This document shows positions 33,488-41,058 of a stretch of 50,093 bases of DNA, piece after piece. The DNA is from a bacterium (GTDB lineage Bacteria; SAR324; XYD2-FULL-50-16). The stretch is from assembly GCA_018829445.1 (NCBI GenBank), contig JAHJTV010000091.1, forward strand, positions 1 through 50,093, written 5' to 3'. The translations under genes and the position numbers were made by a program. The notes beneath the pieces were generated by a model that had not been told where the DNA came from, did not search any database, and saw only the letters and a program-made list of their open reading frames with translations. How positions within the stretch are numbered: the first letter of the stretch is position 1; each line of letters opens with the position of its first letter.

Positions 33488-35527
33488 ATGATACAAAGAC
33501 CGGAAATTCTTCAAGGCACTGACGGAATCAGGGGCAGAATAGCAGGAAATGAACAATTGCAGGGAAAATCACCGCTTGAATTATTCCTCACTTCGGGATT
33601 TCTGACACCGGCATTTTTTGAGAAATACTGTTACGCCTTTGGGACCTGTCTGTTAAAATCAGGATTTGCACGAAAAGGAGACAGAGTTGTCATAGGTTGG
33701 GACCCCCGTGACAAGGATAGTAACTTTAACCAGGCAGCCGTAACCGGAATAAGGAAAGCCGGTTTGATTGCCATTATCGCAGGGACGCTCCCTACCCCGG
33801 CTATTCCCTTATACATGTTGTCCATCAATGCGATTGCTGCGGTTGTATTGACAGCCTCCCATAATCCATCAGATCAAAACGGAATCAAACTGTTTTTTGG
33901 TGCAACTGCTTTAAAGTTTCTCCCCCCGGATGATAAGCTTCTGACCGACACGCTTTATCGACAGGAACTTCTCAACCTTTTCGAAGTTGTCGAGACCGGG
34001 TTCATGGAAAGCCATGAAAATAAAGCAAGACAGTTTTTCGTGGAGTTCTGCACAAATCCAAAAAACTCGTGGCTGGAACAGGATGATTTTTCCGATAGTA
34101 TCCTGGTTATTGATGCCTCAAATGGGGCTGTTTCCACAGTAGTTGAAGATATTTTTTCCTGCTTCAATTTCAAAGAGATTCTATACACCAATCTTAAGGG
34201 CAATATCAATGAATACTGCGGTGTAGCTGATCTGGAAGGGCTGGAGCAAATCTCAAGATCAGGAGTCACGGGAGCAGGTGCAAAATTTGAATCCTATCAG
34301 ACTTTGCAGACTATCTTCAAAATAGGAGATCGAATCCGAACCAGTCAGGAAACAAAAACCAGGATTATTGGATTGGTCTTTGACGGAGATGGAGATCGCT
34401 GTTTTCGCCTGGATTATAATCCTGAAACGGATGCTTTGATTGTGTCTTCAGGCGATTTTCTGGGGATACATCAAGCCCGGTTTCTGAAACAAAAATTTCC
34501 TGATAGCAATCCTCTATTTGTTAATACGGTGGAAAGTGATTTGAATACTGCCATTACAGCGCGGGAGATGGGATTTACCCCCGTGTTAACCGGGGTAGGA
34601 GACAAGTGGATTCTGTCGCGGGCGGTGGTGGATATGATGCAATCTGTGGTTGATCCCTCCGGTTCTGATTGGCAAACCCTTCAGCAACTGCTTGACAGAG
34701 AAAGTGGTCTTTCGGCACTGGAACTCTCAACTTTCTGGAAGGATTATCTGCAGAAACACTCTCCTCAAAAGCAGTCTGCTCCCGCCAGATTTGCAATAGG
34801 GATTGAAGAGTCCGGGCACAGTATCACTCCCGGTTTTTTGCCTGGTGTGGATAAGCCGCTACCCTGTTTTTTCGGTAACGGGATTAAATCCGGATTAAAT
34901 TCCATCAAAGCCACAAAGGAGATCAACCAGGATAATGATTGGTACCAATCGCTATCAAAACCTTTTCTGTCCGGTATCATGAAGACTTTTTACACTTATT
35001 ATGTGGATAAGTCCGAGATTCTACCGGGGAGTGTTTTCAGGGAGCAATTTAAAACGCAATTGAGCGATTCATTTTATTGTTACTTTCCATCTCGATTTAA
35101 AATTGAGTTTATTGAATACCCCGAAGAAAAAGCCATGCTCTATTGCAGTATTTTGGAAGACCATAAACAGTGTGGCGCCATTTTTATCAGGAATTCCGGG
35201 ACGGAGGACAAATCAGCTTTATACCTGAGAGGGGAGCAAAAATTACTGGCTTATCTTGAAGGAATGGGTAGGGAACTGCATCTGAAGATGTTACTGGAAC
35301 TGAAAGTTGAGTCAAATGAGTTTACCCGATTTGAGATCGATCTTCTACGAATCATTCAAAAAGAGGAAGCGATTGAGAAGCTTTTCCTATCAAATGCCAA
35401 TCTTCCCCGGGAGAGGATCTTAAAAGAGATCGAGTTTAAGGAGCAGTTGATCTATAAAGTCAAAGGGGTTTACCACTTGACCGAAAAAGGAGAAACCTTT
35501 ATCAATGCCTGGAACGCGAAAGTATGA
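33488..35527 (+). CDS. Alpha-D-phosphohexomutase with C-terminal winged-helix-like extension
   Basis: A 679-residue member of the phosphoglucomutase/phosphomannomutase superfamily: GTDGIRG near the N-terminus, phosphoserine loop TASHNPSDQNG (S124), metal loop DGDGDR (299-304), sugar loop GIEESGHS (438-444) and phosphate loop RNSGTED (568-574). It interconverts hexose 1- and 6-phosphates; the exact sugar is unclear. Usual members are 440-560 residues. The extra C-terminal 75 residues (about 605-679) read as three helices and a beta-wing (LLRIIQKEEAIEKLF, ERILKEIEF, YKVKGVYHLTEKGETFI), like a winged helix. An insert also lies between the metal and sugar loops. The gene starts 22 bp before the downstream zincin's frame ends its gap, so an operon is likely. 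Confidence 0.85.
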   Translation: MIQRPEILQGTDGIRGRIAGNEQLQGKSPLELFLTSGFLTPAFFEKYCYAFGTCLLKSGFARKGDRVVIGWDPRDKDSNFNQAAVTGIRKAGLIAIIAGTLPTPAIPLYMLSINAIAAVVLTASHNPSDQNGIKLFFGATALKFLPPDDKLLTDTLYRQELLNLFEVVETGFMESHENKARQFFVEFCTNPKNSWLEQDDFSDSILVIDASNGAVSTVVEDIFSCFNFKEILYTNLKGNINEYCGVADLEGLEQISRSGVTGAGAKFESYQTLQTIFKIGDRIRTSQETKTRIIGLVFDGDGDRCFRLDYNPETDALIVSSGDFLGIHQARFLKQKFPDSNPLFVNTVESDLNTAITAREMGFTPVLTGVGDKWILSRAVVDMMQSVVDPSGSDWQTLQQLLDRESGLSALELSTFWKDYLQKHSPQKQSAPARFAIGIEESGHSITPGFLPGVDKPLPCFFGNGIKSGLNSIKATKEINQDNDWYQSLSKPFLSGIMKTFYTYYVDKSEILPGSVFREQFKTQLSDSFYCYFPSRFKIEFIEYPEEKAMLYCSILEDHKQCGAIFIRNSGTEDKSALYLRGEQKLLAYLEGMGRELHLKMLLELKVESNEFTRFEIDLLRIIQKEEAIEKLFLSNANLPRERILKEIEFKEQLIYKVKGVYHLTEKGETFINAWNAKV

Positions 35528-35549
35528 CAGTGATTAACAATTAAGTCGG

Positions 35550-36194
35550 TTGAACGCTTTGAAAAGAAAAAAAAGAACTGAAGAGATTTCCCTGCAATCA
35601 TATGCGTTTCAGTTAAGAAAACTGTTGCTGAACAATTGTTCTTTGGATCGGTTGCTGTCATATCATCAATTGCATCAGGAGTTCTTATCTCTATATTCAC
35701 CGGTTATAAAATCAAACCGGCTCTCTCATTCCGACCGGTTTGCCTGGAAATTCATACGAGAGATCAATATTTTAAACCTCAATTTCCTGAACCGGGAAAG
35801 AGAAGAAAACCGGAGAAAAACAAATAGTCAATCCCTCGGCGTTTATCAAAACCTTGAGGAGATCATAGGAAAGGTTCAATCCATCTGGTTTCCGGAAATG
35901 GAAACGCCACCGAACATCGTCTGGCTGAAGCATTTTTCAACCCGAAAGCTAGCACATTACGCCAAACACAGGGATGAGATCGCGTTTTCCCTGGTCTTCG
36001 ATTCCATTGATGCGCCGCCGGAAATCCTTAGTTACCTCGCATATCACGAACTGCTCCATCGACAGGTGGGAACCAGGGTTGTCAATGGCAGACGATATCA
36101 CCACACTGGTGAATTTAAAAATCAGGAACAGCTATTTCCCAACTGGAGAAATATTGAAGAAAGGATAAGAAACTATATTTCCGTTACCAAATAA
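35550..36194 (+). CDS. SprT-like zincin metallopeptidase-like protein
   Basis: About 214 residues. The HExxH zinc motif sits in LAYHELLHRQ. It is followed by RRYHHTGEFKNQEQLFPNW, which resembles the third-ligand region of SprT/YgjP-like zincins (HxxEFRxxE, FP). The basic N-terminus has no signal peptide, so it acts in the cytoplasm. The start is uncertain: TTG at 35550 or 35559, with no clear ribosome site, 22 bp after the phosphohexomutase stop. The tight spacing suggests a joint transcript. The substrate is unknown. A peptidase role is family inference only. Confidence 0.7.
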   Translation: MNALKRKKRTEEISLQSYAFQLRKLLLNNCSLDRLLSYHQLHQEFLSLYSPVIKSNRLSHSDRFAWKFIREINILNLNFLNREREENRRKTNSQSLGVYQNLEEIIGKVQSIWFPEMETPPNIVWLKHFSTRKLAHYAKHRDEIAFSLVFDSIDAPPEILSYLAYHELLHRQVGTRVVNGRRYHHTGEFKNQEQLFPNWRNIEERIRNYISVTK

Positions 36195-36346
36195 AAAGGT
36201 GAATACAAGATCAATCTCAACTCATTGGGTGAAAAAGCATGCGCTGTCTTATTGAGATGCTGTATTGTTTAAGGTTGGATTAAAAACAGATTCGGGAAGT
36301 CCGCCAATCGCCATAAAACCGTATGCCAATTGCTAATAGCCATAAA

Positions 36347-37429
36347 ATGATTCTAGCCATAGAAACCTCTTGTGATGATTCGGCAGTAGCCCTGTTGGAT
36401 ATGCAGGGCAATGTACTGACCAGCCAGATATCCAGCCAGACCGAACTGCATGAAAAATATGGCGGTATTGTTCCGGAACTTGCCAGCCGTAAGCACTTGA
36501 CTACCCTGCCATTGTTGATAAGATACGTCCTGGGCGAATTTGATATCCGGCTGCAAGATCTTCAAGCGGTGGCGGTGACTTATGCCCCCGGTCTCATCGG
36601 ATCACTTCTGGTAGGGGTTAGTTACGCGAAATCGCTGGCCTGGCTGGCAGGCGTGCCGTTGATTCCGGTCGATCACCTGGAAGGGCATCTTCTGGCCCCC
36701 TTCCTTGATCACAAAGATCTCCGGTTTCCCTACATGGGACTCATCGCGTCAGGCGGCCATACGCATCTGGTTATCGCCAACGGGCTGAATGATTATAAAC
36801 TGATTGGTAAGACCATCGACGATGCTGCGGGAGAAGCCTACGATAAAGTGGCAAAAATGCTTGGTTTTCAATATCCGGGGGGACCGATCATTGAGAAACT
36901 AGCCGGCGAATGTGAAAAACCGACCATTGAGTTTCCTATTCCCTTGAAAGGAAAAAAAACTTTAAATTTTAGTTTTTCCGGTTTGAAAACAGCTGTTCGC
37001 AATAAAGCCATCGAAGGAGATCTCTATGTTGAAAAAAAGGAATTGATCTCTTATGATGATTTTGCAAAATGGCCTGAAAGTGATAAAAAAGACAGGGTTC
37101 GTGATATCGCAGCCAGTTTTCAGCAAGTAGTCGTAAAGATCATTGTGCAACGGTTTGAAAAAGCATTAAAACAGTATCCCATGAAGGACATTGTTTTAAC
37201 CGGCGGAGTGGCTTCGAATACAGGAATCAGGGAAGGATTGCAGGCATTGGCTCAGAAGAGGCAAAAGAGATTCTTCTTTCCCGATAGTAAAAATTGCACG
37301 GATAACGCAGCCATGATTGGATATACAGCTTTGCAGTATTTTGGGGATCGGCGGTTTATACGGGAAGATCATCTCAGGATGAACGCTTCCTCCAAAAGCC
37401 CGATTGGTCAGTTGGTAGTGAGCACATAA
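36347..37429 (+). CDS. tsaD: tRNA threonylcarbamoyladenosine synthase subunit TsaD
   Basis: Transfers the threonylcarbamoyl group to A37 of ANN-decoding tRNAs with TsaB/TsaE. Motifs: ILAIETSCDDS, GGIVPELASRKH, the metal-binding HLEGH, SGGHTHL, DDAAGEAYDKVAKMLG, and late NCTDNAAMIGY. The start was set at ATG 36347, as the family begins at the ILAIETS strand; ATG 36323 would add eight residues and has no better ribosome site. Length 360 is normal. An essential gene, without other tsa genes nearby. Confidence 0.95.
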   Translation: MILAIETSCDDSAVALLDMQGNVLTSQISSQTELHEKYGGIVPELASRKHLTTLPLLIRYVLGEFDIRLQDLQAVAVTYAPGLIGSLLVGVSYAKSLAWLAGVPLIPVDHLEGHLLAPFLDHKDLRFPYMGLIASGGHTHLVIANGLNDYKLIGKTIDDAAGEAYDKVAKMLGFQYPGGPIIEKLAGECEKPTIEFPIPLKGKKTLNFSFSGLKTAVRNKAIEGDLYVEKKELISYDDFAKWPESDKKDRVRDIAASFQQVVVKIIVQRFEKALKQYPMKDIVLTGGVASNTGIREGLQALAQKRQKRFFFPDSKNCTDNAAMIGYTALQYFGDRRFIREDHLRMNASSKSPIGQLVVST

Positions 37430-37710
37430 GGGATTTATATCTCTGCTGCTTAGCTTCCGCCGCTTTCGAAGTTGTTGATTTCAAAGATTTATAATACTTT
37501 GTTTTGAATCTTTGAAACCTCAAAAAGGTTAGCTGTTTTCCTTATATACTAATAGCTCATCGCCGACAGCTAACGGCTATCAGTTTAAAAACCATCGTTT
37601 TTTCAAACCTGTTTTTTAGGGGAGCTATTCCAACATCGCCTGAACAATACGATTTTACATTGATATCAGCAATAGAAGCCGTTTACCATGGTAATGGAAA
37701 GAATAATACA
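37430..37710. other. Gap after tsaD with a hairpin
   Basis: TTTCAAAGATT (37479-37489) and AATCTTTGAAA (37507-37517) form an 11-bp stem about 50 bp after the tsaD stop, a plausible transcript end. Nothing else seen. Confidence 0.5.
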
Positions 37711-37739
37711 TTGACATAAACCTCATATAAAAAGATAAT
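37711..37739 (+). promoter_or_regulatory. Sigma70-like promoter for the LysM/SPOR gene
   Basis: TTGACA (37711-37716), exactly 17 bases, GATAAT (37734-37739): the best promoter match noticed in the window. Predicted start near 37746, 65 bases before the ATG. Confidence 0.6.
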
Positions 37740-37810
37740 TTTACTCTAAACAGGGATAATATTCAGATTAAGGGTTATCCGGATTTCCAGTAATCAACAT
37801 CGAAATCATT

Positions 37811-39004
37811 ATGGAAAATACAGTAAACAAACCGTCGAAAAAAACTATCATCATGTGGGCAATTCCCATTGTCATCCTGGTTTTTCTGGTTGCGCTCCTG
37901 GTATTGGAACTCACCAGTGTTGAGGATATTGGCTTTGAGTCAGGTACTCCTTCAGAGGAGGTAATCATTAAACCGACCCAGGCGGAAGATGAAAGTGTTA
38001 TTGTTGAAGTTGAACCGGTTACCGAACCTACTCCTTCACCAACTCCGGCACAAGATGTATTTGGAAGCCAAACGGAAACCACCTTGCAAATCGGAACTGC
38101 TAAAGAAGCGGAAGGATCAAACGAACTGGAAAAATCCTTTATTGTGGAAGAGGGAGACTCTCTGTGGAAAATTGCACAGAGAAAAGATATTCTGGGTGAT
38201 CCCAGAAAATGGAACACGATTTTGATTCAGAACCGTGAGAAGATAAATTACACCATCTTTTCAGAGGAAACCGGACAGTGGAAAGTCATGGTGGATGCGG
38301 GAAAACGACTGGTGTTTAAACCGAAGGAAAGCAGCAAAACCAACATCAGTTTTGATCGAAGTCGGAAAAAGCGTTTTGCCGTACAGTTGATGTCCCTGAA
38401 TGTAGACCAGCTTGAAAAGGCGGTTGACATTGTCAAGTTTCTAATTACCGATGGTTACCACGCCTATCTCTATCGAACCAGAGACAAGATCAAGCCGCCC
38501 AGTAGCAGCGTTGCCCAATACTTTTATAGAATCCGGGTTGGTTTCTTCGAAACCGAGCAAGAAGCTTTGGAAGTGGGTGAAGAGATTCTCTACCGCTACG
38601 AAGGGAAACACATTTTCCCCATGGATTACTGGGCAGTATTGCCAAGTTACAGCGAATTGAACGGAGAACTGATCGATTTTGGGATACAGAGAAACAAACC
38701 CTGGATTATTCAGTTGAGTGTTCGTGACAGTCGCCAGGAAGCCATCGAGGATCTGAAGCTTATCACATCCATTGTAGATTTTTCCTATATTTCGCAGAAG
38801 CAGACGGAAGAAGGGGGATACCAATACCGCATCAGGGTCGGCTTTTTTGAAACCCAGGACGAATCACAGAAAATCCTGCAGAAAATTCAAACCAACACCC
38901 AGAATCGATTCTACAATGCACAAAGCCTGGAGATCAGACACGTGATGGAAACAGCCCCCGGCCAAGCCACGGGTGAACCGACCATCAGTAAGATCAAACA
39001 ATAG
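37811..39004 (+). CDS. Membrane-anchored LysM and double-SPOR protein
   Basis: A 397-residue protein: short basic N-terminus, one transmembrane anchor (about 13-34), an acidic Pro/Thr-rich linker, a LysM-like domain (about 108-172: FIVEEGDSLWKIAQRKDILGDPRKWNTI) and two SPOR-like repeats (about 185-280 and 295-385, each with YRIRVGFFETxxEA). LysM binds GlcNAc chains and SPOR binds denuded septal glycan, so it is probably a periplasmic division or cell-wall protein. The two near-identical YRIRVGFFET segments point to internal duplication. A strong promoter precedes it, but no Shine-Dalgarno is seen. A tRNA-Thr lies 11 bp downstream and may be co-transcribed. Confidence 0.85.
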   Translation: MENTVNKPSKKTIIMWAIPIVILVFLVALLVLELTSVEDIGFESGTPSEEVIIKPTQAEDESVIVEVEPVTEPTPSPTPAQDVFGSQTETTLQIGTAKEAEGSNELEKSFIVEEGDSLWKIAQRKDILGDPRKWNTILIQNREKINYTIFSEETGQWKVMVDAGKRLVFKPKESSKTNISFDRSRKKRFAVQLMSLNVDQLEKAVDIVKFLITDGYHAYLYRTRDKIKPPSSSVAQYFYRIRVGFFETEQEALEVGEEILYRYEGKHIFPMDYWAVLPSYSELNGELIDFGIQRNKPWIIQLSVRDSRQEAIEDLKLITSIVDFSYISQKQTEEGGYQYRIRVGFFETQDESQKILQKIQTNTQNRFYNAQSLEIRHVMETAPGQATGEPTISKIKQ

Positions 39005-39015
39005 ATCCTACCTGG

Positions 39016-39091
39016 GCCGATATAGCTCATCCGGTAGAGCAATTCATTCGTAATGAATAGGTGGCCGGTTCGACTCCGGCTATCGGCTCCA
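39016..39091 (+). tRNA. tRNA-Thr(CGT)
   Basis: Complete cloverleaf. Acceptor GCCGATA/TATCGGC, D arm with GGTAGAGC, anticodon stem ATTCA/TGAAT with loop TTCGTAA giving CGT, T arm GCCGG/CCGGC around TTCGACT, discriminator T and encoded CCA. It closely resembles enterobacterial tRNA-Thr(CGU). Confidence 0.95.
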
Positions 39092-39248
39092 GTTTAACTG
39101 GTGTTTCCAGAGTTTCGCCAATCTCTCCCCATTTTTCGCATCCACTTCCGTGGACTATTCACTTAAGATTTCCCCCTCAATAAATAGCTTATATATTTAA
39201 TCTCTGAGTTTCTGTTAGTTGGAAGTCTTGAGCAATAAATTGACGGGC

Positions 39249-40100
39249 TCAAAAAGAAAGATGTTGGTTTAACGGAGGATAATAAACCCCAATTATCATA
39301 AATGGATTTTTGCTGACATAATGATGAAGTTTTGTGGTTCCCAGGAAAAAATGAAGATCTTTATTGTTTGTGAACTCATCCAGATACTTCTGGGTCACTT
39401 TGTATTTCGCTTTTTGCTCATCGCCGTCAGCATTTCTCAAACAATTCCAATAAAGTGCCCCAATTTCCCAATCCTCTATCCTGAGTTTTCTTGGATTAAC
39501 ATCACCTTCAGACAAGAAACGGTAGTAAAAGTTGTAGGGGAGCTTATCAACCAGTTTTCTTACCTGAAGATTTGATTGCTCATCATAGTCAAAAATTGAA
39601 ATCTGATTCGCCTGATCCAGCCAATCCTGTTTCCATTCCCGATCTGTTTCCTCAATAACAAAATCCACTATTTCTTTAGGTTTCAGAGTGGCTAAAGATG
39701 TGGTGCGACTTCCCTTCGATGATTCGATTAAATCATTCATTGAGGTATGGACGTTTTCCAAGACATATCTGCTTCGATGCGCCCAATTCATCGAAGTATC
39801 AAGTTTGCCTAATATTTTGACTTATGAATCAATGCCATCGGCAAGTCTGTACGTTTCCGGGCGAAAATCCTTCTTATTTCTAACCAGATCAACTTCAATC
39901 CAACTGAACTTATCAAATTGTTTGTAAGCCTCCCAAGACCTGAAAGGGACAGGGTAAATACGAATCCATTTCTTCCCTTCAAAAAGACCGGCAGTACAGA
40001 CGAGTTCATCGTATTCACCAGATGGAAGAGGATAGGTTTTAACTGTAATGAGAATTTTTGCTTTAGGTAGGTATTCAGGAAGATAACCAGTTGTTTCCAT
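39249..40100 (-). pseudogene. Partner of the DUF488 gene, with in-frame stop
   Basis: One frame runs from ATG 40100 to 39249 (about 283 codons) but has a TAA at 39822-39824, between ...YRLADGIDS and VKILGKLDTSMNWAHRSR. The frame continues cleanly on both sides, so this is a single point nonsense change (or a sequencing error), not two genes. The N-terminal part (KILITVKTYPLPSGEYDELVCTAGL, KWIRIYPVPFRSW, KDFRPETYRL) is a compact beta-rich domain I cannot name. The C-terminal part has DW/E-rich helices. The ATG overlaps the DUF488 stop as TAATG, so the pair is translationally coupled. Function unknown; genomic position suggests defence. Confidence 0.7.
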
Positions 40101-40981
40101 TATACATGTTCAATTCTCGACTTCAAATCCATGGCGTGGGTTAAATGCCGAAGTATTCTACTTCTGTGACAGTGGTTTGGATCAGCTTCGAAGCACATTA
40201 AAGCAATTCGCTTTTTTGTTGCCAGGTGATTTAAAACACTCTCCAGGGCTTTCGTTTGGAGAGGTAAAATTTCTAAATCATATCTTTTAAACAGCTTCTG
40301 ATAATCTTCATTGGATTTAAGGAACTTTCTCAACTCACAAGGAATACCTAACTCCGGATAATGGAGGTACTGAATACCGGCTTTTTCCAAATATTGAGAT
40401 AATTTTGTTTTGGAAAAACCAACCTTCATTGATCGGGGCGTCTTTCTAACATCAATCAATGATTTGATATTGTTCCTGATTAGATCATCCAAAAAACCAT
40501 CAATGGATTTCCCTTCGTATCCAATACTGAAAAGGCAAGTTTTCTCATTTGGTTTATAGGTTTGATAAATCTGTCCCAATTCCTTTGAAGTTAAAACCTC
40601 ATCAGCAATTTTGCTTCTAATGGCGTAGTATGGGTACTGCAGATAGGCTTCCCTGACAAGCTCTTTTCCAAGATGCTCCTTCCACGTTTCAGTAAAACCG
40701 GACAACTGAATCCGATCTTCCTCTTTTAATTGCCCAATAAAAGATTCACGGGTAGTGAGATAGAATTCGTGTTTTGGAGCCAAAAGTCCCAATGTTTCCA
40801 ATCGAGCCTTATCCTGGTATGCAACAAAGCTAAATCCGCCATAATAGTAGGGGAAAAAATCGTAAAACTGTTTTCCGGATTTTTTGCAGAAAAGGAAAAG
40901 GAGCTTGATGCAGTCCGTCCGTTGCAAACGACCGCCAAAAGATTCAATTAGAGCAAGTAATATTTTTCTTCGATAATACAT
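40100..40981 (-). CDS. DUF488 protein with Panacea-like N-terminal domain
   Basis: 293 residues. The C-terminal half (about 149-285) is DUF488: FSIGYEGKS, DVRKTPRS (177-184), FSKTKL, YLHYPELGIP and the Cys-His site CFEADPNHCHR (263-273). The N-terminal part (about 1-95: KILLALIESFGGRL, IKLLFLFCKKSG, PYYYGGFSF, LETLGLL) resembles SocA-like/Panacea winged domains of antitoxins. That second assignment is inference. DUF488 proteins have no established biochemical role, but the conserved DVR and CHR motifs suggest an enzyme or nucleotide sensor. It lies 77 bp downstream of hsdR, same strand, so it is probably part of the R-M operon. Confidence 0.75.
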   Translation of the reverse strand: MYYRRKILLALIESFGGRLQRTDCIKLLFLFCKKSGKQFYDFFPYYYGGFSFVAYQDKARLETLGLLAPKHEFYLTTRESFIGQLKEEDRIQLSGFTETWKEHLGKELVREAYLQYPYYAIRSKIADEVLTSKELGQIYQTYKPNEKTCLFSIGYEGKSIDGFLDDLIRNNIKSLIDVRKTPRSMKVGFSKTKLSQYLEKAGIQYLHYPELGIPCELRKFLKSNEDYQKLFKRYDLEILPLQTKALESVLNHLATKKRIALMCFEADPNHCHRSRILRHLTHAMDLKSRIEHV

Positions 40982-41058
40982 GATTTATTTAGTGTTTGAT
41001 TTGTCCTCTTTCTGCACTGATTACGATATATAAAAAAGATATGCAAGAGGTATTCAGA

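Noticed and set aside
39249..39824. Two separate genes instead of one with a stop
   Set aside because: The downstream part has no ribosome site and stays in the same frame, with protein-like sequence right after the TAA.
39822..39824. Recoding of the stop as an amino acid
   Set aside because: TAA is not normally recoded in bacteria and there is no downstream recoding element visible.
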